A stretch of DNA of 64,000 bases from Amoeboaphelidium protococcarum. Taxonomy: Eukaryota; Aphelidiomycota; Aphelidea. Of this stretch, positions 47,341 to 59,346 are shown piece by piece. The DNA lies in NCBI GenBank assembly GCA_023515745.1, contig JALECJ010000255.1, positions 320,001 through 384,000 of the forward strand. Direction: 5' to 3'. The translations under genes and the position numbers were made by a program. Each line of letters opens with the position of its first letter. Position 1 is the stretch's first letter. The notes under the pieces are model-generated. The model worked only from the letters and a program-made list of their open reading frames with translations, was not told the DNA's origin and did no database searches.

Positions 47341-48804
47341 TCATATCAATGCACCTTTAGCAAAAGTTCTTCTTGACACCGTGTCCACATCGAATTCAAG
47401 CACTGCATTCTCAAGGCCGACAAAGATGGATCGACTATCAGGTGCGAACGACAGGCCACTCAAATGAACATCAATGTTAGATGACGCAGCATTATTGAAC
47501 GCCGAGAGACTACCGCTCCCTAATCTGATGCTCTATCTGGATGCAGTTCCAGTATCGAACGTCCTTGCATCAATAAAATTGACATAACTCACATGCTCAG
47601 AGAAGACGAGCAAATCAACAGAACTACACTTGCTAAACTTTACCGCCCTGACGGCTCCCTTCACTTGTGGATGCTGCGACGACTTGATGACTGCAAGTTT
47701 GCCGTAGTTAGGATTACCTAAATGTGGCACGGTGATACTAATGCTATTATTACTGCTATTGCTATTACTATTCATGTATCTAACATCCCAAACAGTGACG
47801 ACACCATCCTGGCTGCCGACAGTAACCTTATCCGACGAGTGATTCCAGGAGCATCCAAATCCGGCGTCATTTGAACCGGTCAGAGTTGCAATCTTTTCAT
47901 AATATCCAGTGGTTGAAATGTCATAAATGAATACCTAATTGCTATCACCGACTGCACACAGCTTCCTGCCATCAGGTGATACACTAGCATAGTTTACGGC
48001 AGTAGGCAGCCCAATCGTGGTTACGCGCTGCATACCAGGGATAGAGTACACTTTGATGCTCTCATCATTATTACATATCAGAATTCTAACATCGCCATAC
48101 TGACGCTCAGATGACTGACCGTAACCATAAGTACTGCTGCTGCTACTACCTGATACGCCGAATGACGCATTATTCACCGGTGACGTGACCGCCTGAGGAG
48201 ATGTTTACGCCGAGTAACTTCCCCATGGACAAGCAGAGATACACAGCGCATTATTAATACTACCACCTACGGCAGAGAATGCATCCCAACTGCCTTGCAA
48301 CTGCTTCACAACCAACTGACTTCGCTAACCACCCGCTGCGACATACCCAAATCCTGTGGTGACACTGGTCGGACTAAATTGCAAATTCCTAATCAGCTGA
48401 TTTGACTGCTTGGTAACGGTATCATACAGAAGAACATTGTTGGTGTTCACATGCACAAACTGGTTTGGAGCGGGACTGTGGACCAAATCTCGCAATTGCC
48501 AATGCTGGATAGATGTTCGCTGTGGATGCTTTCTTGCCATTGGCTACACACGCTATAAGTATAACCGCACGCCCATACATACAGATACATGGTAACAACC
48601 GCCGTCATAATAGCATCTTGTACTGATACTACCAATACGGCCCGTTTGTCACTATATACATGTATGTATGTGTGATACTCATTAATCATCAGATCATTGT
48701 TTGATATCAATTAGAGTTTCAAAACTTACCTTGACGAACTGAATCACATCTTGACGGTCGAGCGGCTGCCTGTTCTAAACGTTCTGACTTGCGTTTATAG
48801 TCAT
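47341..48804 (-). CDS. WD40 protein of the fungal DUF2415 type
   Basis: Two exons, 48804-48730 and 48543-47341, with a 186-nt intron (GTAAGT...TGTAG); 425 residues. After SIQHWQLRDLVHSP the chain forms a beta-propeller with VAAGG, then SINNALCIS, a linker, NYASVSPDGRKLCAVGDSN, GCSWNHSSDKVTVGSQDG and, diagnostic of DUF2415 proteins, RAVKFSKCSSVDLLVFSEH followed by VNFIDARTFD. It ends with a blade LSFAPDSRSIFVGLENAV. The family is common in fungi and its role is not well defined; a scaffold is likely. The gene shares a long divergent promoter region with the FYVE exchange factor. Confidence 0.82.
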
Positions 48805-49472
48805 CTCCCGTAATCTTGGATACTTGCGGGTGTATGTATATACGTATATATAGTGAGTGTACAATCAGTGTAATGAGCGATCAACTTTTGGCTTTAATAA
48901 TGATGATTAAAATAAGACTTGGTTGATTGGTAACAATGTAATCACATCTGCTGCCATTGTTTGTTGTTTGTAACACTGATTTAGTGTTGTTTCCCAGACC
49001 AGCCCAGACTGGCTAAGAATTTCTGTGTGATTTCAGCTGTGTTGTCATGCCCACCCAGTTCTCCACCACATGATATTCTTTCATTTTACATTTTCACTTA
49101 GCCAAGTGAATAAATGCCAAAATGCTCTCACCACTCATGATTTTGGATTTATAGGATATCATCATAACATGAAGTCAAGTTGTCTCCTGTAGACGATCAT
49201 CAGTTTCAACCACCATTTCACAAGTTGTGATATCACCCATAATAACATTATTTTTTGTAAATGCACAGCTAAATTCAGATGATAAAAAACATGGTGTAAA
49301 CTAATATAGTTCCTCAGTTAAGACAATGTGAATTCTTATCAGTAAAAAAATTCAATTTCTCAGTGATCGTATCCAATTGGAGCCACCGCGTCGTCTCTTT
49401 CAATTTTGCAACCCGCTCGAGCATGGATTGACACTCCTTTTAATACGCCAATATTGAGCAGAAAATTCAAAA
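48805..49472. other. Divergent intergenic region
   Basis: 668 bases between the starts of the WD40 gene (minus) and the DH-PH-FYVE gene (plus). It has a TATA-rich patch at about 48833-48852 with alternating AT/GT. No gene or repeat family recognised. Confidence 0.5.
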
Positions 49473-52277
49473 ATGGATCAATACGCGTTAGAAATTAGTG
49501 CTTTCCTATTTACAGCTGTCGCTATAGGTTATTAATTCTTCTACCGTCGCTAAAGTGAGAAATTAATTGAGTATGAATCGTCTGCTGAGAGCATTGATCT
49601 AAATGACTGCGATCATCCGCTCCTACCTTCCATTCCCTTATAGTAGTTGTAGTAGAACGATTAAAATGTTTAGCGGAATGAGATTGATAGCCCTCGAGTA
49701 AACAGCTTTTGGTCATCTTTGAATTTATTATCTCCTGCAATGTCTCCGGTAACGCCTGGCAATAAGGTGACTCCCGTGCATTTACAATTAAATGAGCAGC
49801 AGTACAGACCGTCACCCCTGCTGCGATCTGCTACGCGCAACTAAAAGCATCTCAATCATCACCACCACTAGGCCAAATATCACCCTTATGAAAAATCTAA
49901 TACACTCAATTATTCCATGATGAAGAAGCGCGTATAGATAGCTAATGAATTTTTGGAGACTGAAGAAACGTATGTGCAGTAGCTGAATGTGCTCTATGAT
50001 TTGTTCTACCTTCCCCTCTCTGATCCCGTGTCATAACGCTCCTCCGTACCTGTAAAGATCCCGGATGTTAGCAAGAAACTGATCAATTAAATGTTTAGTA
50101 ATCTGGTGGAGATTCGCGGATTGAACTCGGAATTTCTGGCTAAGCTGCGTAAGAGATTGAAAGGTAATGTTAGATATGATTCTGTCCGGTCCTTGAAATC
50201 TGTTGAATCTGGCAACTCTCATCATTCGAACACGTCGAGTGGCTCTCCTTATGCCACTATGGATTTTGGGTGTGATCTCTCATGGAATCCTGAAAAAGGG
50301 AAATTGTCTGACATATTACTCAAATTCATCCCATTTATGAAGATTTATGCCATCTATATGAAGAATTATCCCAATTCACTGACACTTCTATCTCACCTCA
50401 CCTCTACGTCCAGTACTTTTGGTATATTTGTCAGTAATCAATTGAGACATCCTGATGTCAAGTCTCTTCCACTGGTATCTTTACTCCTTCAACCTGTTCA
50501 ACGTTTGCCAAGGTATCGAATGCTGATAGAGCAGTTGCTCAAGTACACGCCACGATCTCACTGCGACCATGATGGATTGGCAGAGGCGCTTCAACTCATA
50601 GAGTCTGTCAATCAATGGGTAAATGAGCGCATAAGAATGCATGAAGAAGATACTAGGCTAGTTGATCTGTAGAACGCCATTGTTGGATTACCTCATAAGC
50701 TATCTAATCATTATCTCACTTATGCCGATATTCTACCACTTGAAGAAGGAATCGTAGGTGCCAAGCTGGTAACTCCTGGTAGATAAATGATAAAGAGTGG
50801 AATGTTGGGTAAGGTATGTGCTAAAGGATGTAATCCGCGGTTGCTTCTACTTCTCAGCGATGGTGTTTTATTTGCGCGGCCGAGTAACAGCCTACCGCTT
50901 AACACGCCATTTGATAATAAAAAATACGCTTTTAGGATGTGGATGCCTCTGTAGCAGATATAGATTCTAAATGTTCTTGAACCACTGACTCCTGCCATTT
51001 AGTCTGATGCTTAGAAGTCTTTTGTAGATGATTAAGAAGTGATTTCTAGTAACATTCTCGATAAAATCCCGATGGCAACCGGTGTAGTGCCGTACTTATA
51101 TATTCCATATTCATTCATAATATTGTCGCGCAAAAAATCTGTTCAGCTGTATTGTAATAGCAAAGAAGAGAAGGATTAGTGGCTGATGAGTCTTAAGCAG
51201 GCCATTGATGATTAGTGTGACATTTCCTCATCGAATACCATCATTCGCAGTAGGGCCGCATCTGTTAATGTTATTGATCAAGACCAAGCTTCTATCATGA
51301 GCGATCATGCCAGCGAGGCTGCAATGCTTATGAATTCCATTTGTGAATCTGCCACCACACCGTTGTAATAGTCTCATATGGAATAGAGTCGTCGATCCTC
51401 CTACTTTGCTCCAATCTGGATTCCCGATGAAGTGACATAGACTTGTATGGTGTGTAAATGCTCTTTCAATGTCATCATTCGACGTCATCATTGCCGTTAT
51501 TGCGGCGCCGTGGTGTGTTCAGCATGTTCCACGCATAGAGTGATTATCAACGATTAGACGATGAAGCCTCAGCGCGTCTGTGATCTTTGTCACCAAGATC
51601 GTTTTAATGATGCTCACAATGATCAAGATGAGTAAGATGATATATTGGTGTAAACTGCGGACGGGAAGATTGATATTTCAAATGCACAGCCAGCTCAAAT
51701 TATTAATGATGAACGAGATGCTCCTTTAGTGGTCCCGGTTGAGAAAAGAAGAAGATCCTCGTTTTGGTTGGAATTAAGAGATCGAACTTAGTCCGTGGCC
51801 TCTGATACTTCATCTTCATTGCAATAAGTTTCTGTAGACATTGCTGACGCGAAGCTTGTCCGTCCTAGGAAGAAGTCCACCTTTGTTTTAAAGAAGGCTG
51901 CAGTTGCAAATTAGATATCTCTGGGAGGATCTTAGGCTCATAATGAACCGCACTCCACTGAGGCATTGAAAGAGGAGAATCCAGTAAATGATTGCAAGCG
52001 TCTGCCTGAAATTCCTGAAGATCTCGTTTAGGAACTAGAGTAGAAATTGGAAGGCGCCAAGAGATCAAATTCGTTGCTTAAGAGCACTATCAACACGCTA
52101 TCTCAAATTCTTAGTCAAGATTCTAGCAGGCGTGAGCATGTGGCGAAAGAGTATGCCGACTTTAAGATTGATAAACGGCCGCGCATCCTTGGTCTATCTC
52201 TGGGTGATATTTAGTCTAGGCGAGACAGAGGCAGATCTTAATTATCTGATGGCTCTTTGTTTTCCTTTATAAGATGA
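49473..52277 (+). CDS. DH-PH-FYVE Rho guanine nucleotide exchange factor (FGD-like)
   Basis: Single exon, 934 residues. A hydrophobic N-terminal segment and a Gln-rich region are followed by a DH domain (about 154-390: IANEFLETEETYVQQLNVL, then LVSLLLQPVQRLPRYRMLIE), a PH domain (about 439-575), and a FYVE zinc finger (about 646-708) with WIPDEV, RRHHCRYCG and CSACSTHR, four Cys pairs. The order DH-PH-FYVE is that of FGD proteins, which load Cdc42/Rac with GTP on PI3P-rich membranes to shape actin. The C-terminus is Ser/Lys-rich with a short coiled coil. The RRHHCRYCG motif is complete, so PI3P binding is likely. Confidence 0.92.
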
Positions 52278-52335
52278 TTTAGTTTTTGATTAGAATGTAG
52301 TGCTTTTGTATTTGACAGTATTTTTTAATTTAACA

Positions 52336-55170
52336 TCAGTTAATGCCAATTGTTAATAACTTCTCAGCGACAGTAACTGACGACATGTCTTGAGTGGACC
52401 AGTATTATACTCTTTTGAGCGCGTCTCTTTCAGTTGCGTTTTAGCCATTGTATTAAATCTGAGTATCCTGAGTAATGATACCAACCGCCAGATCGAATTT
52501 CGGGTCGTAATAATCAAACTGCAAACACCGAATGATGACCGTCTCAGCTTTAAAAGATACCGGCTTCTACGCTGATATAGAAGTTCTCAGCAGCAATAGA
52601 CTCTCTGACTAATCACAGCATATAATCTTGTCCTATGAGTGGCATATTTTAACGCAGACATCAAATTCAGTGCCATGTTGCAAGTGCTTCAGATCATTAC
52701 AGCTGTAAACACTAGGCAATTATGCAGATATACTATCACAGCGCTACAAATCACTAGCAAAAAAGCGACTCATTTTGGTGGAATGTAATGACTTTATCGC
52801 TGAATTGGATTGATTTGAGAATGGCATCAAATTGTAAATCTACATGCAGTACAAAATCAATATATCATATTTGGTACAATTATAAAATACCTTATACGCA
52901 TTCCCTTCGGTGATACTCGGTGCTACTTATTCCGGATTATATATAGTAACCAAAGCATGATGGGATTATTGTTATACAGCTTTTACGTCTTTGTTGAAAC
53001 AAGAGGAGCATAATATCCGGACTTTCATTGTAGATCTGACATTTCTAGTCGGAAATCGCTCCTACAAATACTCGAAATTGACTGAGTATTACGTATAACT
53101 ACATAATGGGATTATCCTTACCTAAATTTAGTCACGCAATTCAGACAGCTCAGTCTCTGACTGTCCACCATATGAGAAAGATTTGGCCCTGAGTTCCTCG
53201 AAATACTGCTGCATCTTGGCATTGTAAGTCTGGCAATACAGCTCCTCTTCTGCTTGATTTCTGCTAACCTTTGATCCATCCGGCAGTGTCTCAGTGTATA
53301 TAACGGGATACTTACGAATAATGAAAGCCTCAACGCACGATATAAGTCCACCCTCGCTATTGATAGATCGAACCGGAATCACTAAAAGAGGCACCCGTAA
53401 ATGCCCCAGACGTGTATGCCAGGCAACTCGTCGAGTAGAATTGGCAAATATTCTCAATTTAGAATCAGACGACAATTCCAACGGAGAACAAGCTTCAGAC
53501 TAGTTATTCATTTGAGCATTGCATACCAACAACTTCTACCCGGATCGCAGCTTACCATTCTTGACGGAGCGAGTCAGGACATAATCTAGTTAAGCACTCA
53601 CAATATACCATCCATCGGAGAGGAGGCACTCTGCTTGATCAGAATCCGCAGAAATCGCCACAGAATATACAAATAGAACCAGTGGATAGGAAGATGGAGC
53701 ATCCTATTGGCAAATTATCTTAATAGATGATCTATGAGCCATCAAGTGTTCCCTTTCATATCTGTAACACAATTATCTCATTACAGCGTCTGGCGAACAC
53801 CATTCACGTCGTTTACTCTCATCCACCCAGAAAATAGACGGAAACTTTAGAACATAACATAGTAATTTTTAGACGATTAATTTGTAATAATTTTACACCC
53901 ATTTGTCTATCTACATATCAATAGAGTTGGTAAGAGCAATCAACTGATCCTTTGCATCACTCCATCCGAATCGGACACCGCCATCTACCACAAAAGTAAA
54001 AGACTCAAATTACTACTCCTCAAATACGGATATATAGTACGATGGTATGGCAAACTTATCAACAAGCTCTTGTGACGAATAATGCTCTAATTGTAAATCA
54101 GAAAGATTCAAACGATGTGCAGCAGATTCCATGTTAAAGACAGATTTCAACTACTCTTTAGGCTTTACAGCTTTGACAGGAGTCTAAGTCAACGGCTTGT
54201 CTTTAGCATAAGGAATCTTGAAAGCACCGCGACTGCCCTGAAGATTTTTACCATTTACCTGAGTAGGAAGAGAGAATCTGGTATTCTACTTGGTGAGAAT
54301 GCGCTACTTCTTCTTCGTTGGCACTGCAATAGAATGCCTTTAGTTTACAACCTAGCCTGATCTCTTAGACGGCAGCTGAGGAACCTTGAAACCACCTTAA
54401 CTCTACTTTGATTATGATTATGATTATGATGATTACGGCGATTACAATATTCTATTAGCTTGCAGCATAGCAGATTCTGATGGAGCAAATACCTTCTTAC
54501 CAGAAGCACTAGAGAACCCGACTGAAATCGGCTTATCTTCAGTAGAAAATAGTTCAGATGCACGACTTTAAGCCTTTTCAGACGGAGGAGGCAACTTGGT
54601 TCCCCGAGCACTAGTGAACCCGAACATCTATCGACCTTGCTATAGATCCTAAGGTCCAACCTCTTAATTACAATTATCATTCTCATCAACTTCAAGCAGA
54701 GCTCTGGCCTTCTATAAAGATGCAGCACTGACTTTAAACGCGTCACCACCAGATGCAAATTTAAATCCAGTGAAACGAGAGTCAACATCGGCCAATGTTT
54801 CAGCCTTGTCGGTGAACGACACGTCACTTGTCGAGCTGGAAACTGGCATGTCAGCACAACCATCATCCACTTAATGCTACGACTTTTGTGCCAATCTTTA
54901 AACCATTTGCTTCAGTAGCTGTGAGCCATTCGACACTTCTGATCCACTAGACGAAGATTATTGATCGTGAGGCAATGTCAATGACGACATATTAGAAGAT
55001 GTGGTAGATTTAACAGGCGTATACAAGTCAGACACCAGACGTATATCTTTAAGAGTATTACCACCATTCAGAACAGGCGTAGAGTCAAAAACAGTTTCAG
55101 CAGGAGACTTGGACGTGGTGGCCTTAACGGGCGCATTACCCAAGAATGGAGTGGATGGCAGATCTGGCAT
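52336..55170 (-). CDS. BRCA2: BRCA2 homologue with BRC repeats
   Basis: I infer two exons, 55170-53122 and 53061-52336, 924 residues. Three BRC repeats lie at about 128-155 (GFKFASGG...SLQKARALL), 180-208 (FGFTSARG...) and 215-243 (VGFSSASGKK...); these bind Rad51. The DNA-binding region follows: a helical domain, OB1 with LLSDGWYIVSAQLD near 520, and LRIFANSTRRVAWHTRLG, GGLISCVEAFIIRKYPVIY, RNQAEEE, the typical BRCA2 OB1 run. After the intron, VTIYNPEQ...ITEGNAYKVF fits a later OB fold. BRCA2 loads Rad51 onto ssDNA for homologous recombination. The 60-nt intron is a multiple of three and lacks TGA, so a 944-residue unspliced reading is also open. It is smaller than animal BRCA2 but similar in size to fungal Brh2. 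Confidence 0.9.
53062..53121 (-). other. Probable in-frame intron in BRCA2
   Basis: Sixty bases, GTAAGG donor and TTTGTAG acceptor, like the other introns here. Removing it brings the conserved OB segments closer together. Retained, it would add 20 residues with no stop. Confidence 0.65.
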
Positions 55171-55360
55171 TAAGATGTTGCTGTAAACGACTGGCAGAAT
55201 GTATAGAAAAAAAAGAATTCACCAACGAGCGTATTGTTTCAGAAAATCAAATTGAAACTTTATGGAAGAATAAAAGCGCGACTTTTAATGAATAGGCGGC
55301 AATTATAAAATATGGCAATGATATTGTGGGGACAGTTCAATTAATCAAGAAATCATTGAA

Positions 55361-56068
<708 letters not shown>

Positions 56069-56230
56069 TTAAGGTTTTTATAGTTAAGACAAAGAAAGAA
56101 CGAAAGAAAGGATGGAGGGGACAAGACGGAATCAGATAACCTTTCTCACCATGGATAGGTAAGATTGCACTTCCTATACTGTATGATAAAATCATTTTCC
56201 GTCTTCCTCATCAACCGATATCAGATAACC

Positions 56231-56540
56231 ATGGCAGATCAATTTTCTGATAAGCAATGGAAGATATCTAGTGATGAGTCACTTTCATACATCCAAGGAA
56301 GTTCAGTATCATCGAGCATTGAAGCTCTCGCGGAAACTGCGAAGTTCCTGGTTATAATCATAAAGTGCATATGAAATCGATAAAATAGTGCTCATTGATC
56401 GTGTGCATATTTTATCATTTTTTCTCAACAGCCAATAAGAAAGAAGAGAAAAAGATGGAGAAATGATGACGCGTCGCCGCCTCAGTTAAGGTTACGCGCT
56501 GGTTGGATCGAAGCCAATGGAAACTGCTACGATCTGTTAT
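56231..56540 (+). other. Possible small gene or 5' exon of APRT
   Basis: An ATG at 56231 opens about 40 codons (MADQFSDKQWKISS...) and a good acceptor TTTTTTCTCAACAG ends at 56431. After it the frame runs PIRKKRKRWRND... and stays open, in frame, into APRT at 56561. No good donor fits (GTTATA or GTGCAT are the candidates), so I cannot decide between a separate short gene, an N-terminal extension of APRT, or leader sequence. No family recognised. Confidence 0.25.
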
Positions 56541-56560
56541 TGGTAATGCAATAATAATAA

Positions 56561-57112
56561 ATGTCTCAACAGTATAGTTTGGAGCGCGTCAAATCGCTGA
56601 TAAAGGCGTATCCAGACTTTCCAAAGTAGGGAATTCTATTCCAGGATATATTTCCAATCTTTTAGGATCATTAGGCTGTGCAATGCATGATTCAAGAACT
56701 GGTTGTGCTTATCAGGAAATCTAATGAGCGCGTAGATGCAATAGTTGGCTTGGATTCTCGTGGATTTTTACTTGGTCCCGCTCTAGCTATTCACATGAAT
56801 TGCCCTTTTGTGCCAGTGAGGAAAAGTGGAAAGCTGCCAGGTGATTGTGCCGAGTACTCTTATCAGAAGGAGTATGGCGTCGATACTTTCCAGATGCAGA
56901 AAGATTCTATACCCAGCGGCGCTAATGTTGTAATATTTGATGATCTACTTGCGACTGGAGGTAGCGCATTTGCCGCTCAATAATTGGTTGAAAGCACTGG
57001 TGCCCGTGTCTGTTAATTTGTTTTTATTATTGAACTGATAGCTCTCCAAGGTGCAAAGCGGTTGACATCCAACAATGGCGTCGTTCAGTCGTTGTTTCAA
57101 TTTGACGATTGA
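56561..57112 (+). CDS. APT1: Adenine phosphoribosyltransferase
   Basis: Single exon, 183 residues, typical length. YPDFPKQGILFQDIFPIFQD, IVGLDSRGFLLGPALA, VPVRKSGKLPGDC and the PRPP loop VVIFDDLLATGGS (about 122-134) are diagnostic. It salvages adenine with PRPP to make AMP. The start at 56561 is chosen because it gives the usual family N-terminus, although the frame is open upstream. The conserved KxGI region has TAG for Gln (PKQGI). Confidence 0.95.
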
Positions 57113-57263
57113 TCTAATCACTTAATAGAGTCAACACTTCTTTCATCACTACAAAGTCAAATTATAGCATCGTTTCATAACTGTAGGATACGATCTAGTA
57201 AAACGAAGAAACTTATTATCCTACATTTTTTAACTTATTATGAATCTATTAAAAGATCTTTGA

Positions 57264-57760
57264 TCAATTTTGCTGTGTTTTCATGCGAGTGTTTCCAGCC
57301 ACAGGCTACACCCCCGCAGCAGAACGAGACTTCCAGTAACGCAGGATGACCTTCCAATCATTAAAGTTCTTCTGGTGTTCCCAAGAATCCTCCGATGCAA
57401 CCAACTTCTTCCACCGAACCAGATACTCAAAGCCGTCTCTCTCAGATCCACGGTGATCCTGAATCTAATCCACCTCCAGCACAGACAGATCAGCAAACTT
57501 TTAGGATCTAACCTTGAGATGTTCTCTAGGCACATGGGATTCAATATAGCTCCCATCTCATCCTTCAACACATAAGCCTTCTTTCTGTCTATCCCAACTA
57601 TCACATAAGGTCCTTCGTACATCGCATCCCACTTGGACTCCCAATTCACATCCAAGACAAACACCACCGTGCCAACTTCCAACGGCTTCGCTTGCTTCCT
57701 TGTAGCGTTCTAATAATCTCTTGACTTCTTCTTAGATAACAGTGTGGTATTCGACCATTC
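57264..57760 (-). pseudogene. Ty3/Gypsy integrase C-terminus and chromodomain, frameshifted
   Basis: On the minus strand, 57682-57545 reads a typical retrotransposon integrase tail (VGTVVFVLDVNWESKW, EGPYVIVGIDRKKAYVL). The continuation moves to another frame at about 57540-57560 and reads a chromodomain (EVDQIQDHRG, FEYLVRWKKL, SEDSWEHQKNF) down to a TGA at 57264. This order is that of chromoviruses of the Ty3 group, which use the chromodomain to target chromatin. There is no reverse transcriptase, protease or LTR nearby, so it is a truncated, broken copy of a fungal-type retrotransposon. Confidence 0.85.
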
Positions 57761-58190
57761 AGATTACACTCTTCTTTCTTGGAGATATTTCAGGCATAGC
57801 ATCTTGATTACTGTTAATGTTCCTACGCTTACGGTCATCCTTTAGAAACACGTAACATGGGCCATTAATTTTATCCGTGACAACTACTTTTTTGGTGGTA
57901 GCTTCCTTTATGTGGCAACCCTTCAAAACGACATTGACTAGTACAACTTAATCTTGTTTCAGATCCTTCCAGTCCATTGCCACCTTGTAATGTGCAGAAA
58001 TCCATGGCAGCAATTAGTCATCGTCATCATCTTTAGATTTCCAAAAAACTTTCAAATTCTTGTAGCCATCATTATAGCAGCTCCACATTGTTGGCACTAT
58101 CTTTTCACCAACCTTACATAGCTGCTTAAACTTGTCGATAAGACGAGTCGGAAGAGCAATTTCACCAACCCGTAATACAGCTCATTCTCT
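57759..58190 (-). other. Unassigned open frame beside the retroelement
   Basis: UAR-readthrough frame of about 140 codons on the minus strand ending in TGA at 57759. It has a protein-like mix (VGEIALPTRLIDKFKQLC near the start, HYKVAMDWKDLKQDQ in the middle) and no ATG near its beginning. No family recognised. It overlaps the upstream end of the integrase frame in another frame, so it may be an older piece of mobile DNA. Confidence 0.35.
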
Positions 58191-58372
58191 CCTCAAAAAC
58201 GATTCAAGCTAATCTTTATGCTTTTCCATTCTCATCATCATTTAGAGTAACGTTACTTTGCTTCTTGCTGAAATAATCTACGTACTTAATCTTGCCTAAA
58301 CACTAAACATGCCCCAAACTTTTCATTATCCCAAGGAGAAAAGTTCTTTTCTTTCCACTACCAACAGCTTCT

Positions 58373-58831
58373 ATGACTAAGCAACAATTAATCCTTCTGA
58401 GGACCATTCTAATACTCCCTCTAGCAAACAACTACATTGATGAAATTCTACAAAATGTCAAACAAACCATAGATGGTCAAACTGAGTCTTGCAAATGCCA
58501 AAATTCCATCAAGTCGCTCATGTCAGAATAGCAAATATCGTCTTTCCACTTTTCTTCTTCTAGGCAACTAGATAAGCACATATCTAACTTTATTACACGG
58601 ATTATAATCACGCCTTTTCGTAGCAAAGCTTCAGTTCAACACCAGCTATCAAGGACTAGAACCCAATTTGAAAAACAACTGGCTCAATCGAATTGGGTTG
58701 TGAAGACAATGGTATTCTCAGTGCATAACTTCTTTGCTTCCTTATGCGATAGACGTCTCAGCACTCAAACAAGCAAAGTGCTTCTGCACTTGGCTCCTTC
58801 ATTTAATTCTCAATCACCTTGCACTTTTTGA
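58373..58831 (+). other. Weak plus-strand open frame
   Basis: ATG at 58373 to TGA at 58829, 152 codons, starting with a hydrophobic stretch (LILLRTILILPLA) that resembles a signal peptide. It overlaps the nuclease-like frame on the other strand at its end. No family recognised; may be chance. Confidence 0.2.
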
Positions 58832-59346
58832 CAAATAGCTCAACCTTGTGCAAAACGTCTTTGCGCATATAAGATTTACATTCCATCAAAATTAATGGGT
58901 CATGGCAAATCATATCGATTTCAAGCGACGACCAATATCTTCTTCCCGGTAAACTTGCTTTCGAGTTCATTACAGTATATATAAGCAATTAAACACCTTA
59001 AGCGGCTTTAGTTTAAATCACGATATTTTGTCCTAGGATGAACATTATAACAATGCTTAATAGGCTCTCCATGGCAAGCACCAATATTGACCTCTTGAAC
59101 TGAAAAGACTAGTTACATAGTAGTGCCTTACGTTGCCTCCTATGATGAAGACCACATGTTCCTACAGTTAATTACTCCCACGCACTTTTTGAGATCAGTA
59201 ATATCAATCTTCATGACGTTTATCTAGTTCAGAATACCAATTTGTAAAGAACCATAACTTGCGTTGACTGGCACGAGAAGCACGTAAGAACTATATTGTT
59301 GCAGATTACTTTATGAGCATACTAGACTAACTCCATACTACTTCAT
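58764..59346 (-). pseudogene. Nuclease-like (PD-(D/E)XK-type) fragment, frameshifted
   Basis: Two overlapping minus-strand frames. The first runs from ATG at 59346 to TGA at 58921 (141 residues, HCYNVHPRTKYRDLN and LIAYIYCNELESKF). The second, open at about 58990-58764, has SSLEIDMICHDPLILMECKS followed by a Lys-rich helix. E-I-D, then about 10 residues, then E-C-K is the active-site pattern of PD-(D/E)XK nucleases as found in some Crinkler-type and selfish proteins. The first frame appears to lead into the second with one frameshift near 58930. Family is not identified by name; decay is likely, since it lies in the same island as the broken integrase. Confidence 0.4.

Noticed and set aside
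48447-48710. 87-residue minus-strand frame upstream of the WD40 gene
   Set aside because: Mostly the 186-nt intron; splicing it out joins exon 1 to the WD40 frame in phase.
54345-54866. Long Leu/Arg-rich minus-strand frame of 173 residues
   Set aside because: Off-frame shadow of the BRC-repeat region of BRCA2; the true frame carries the BRC motifs.
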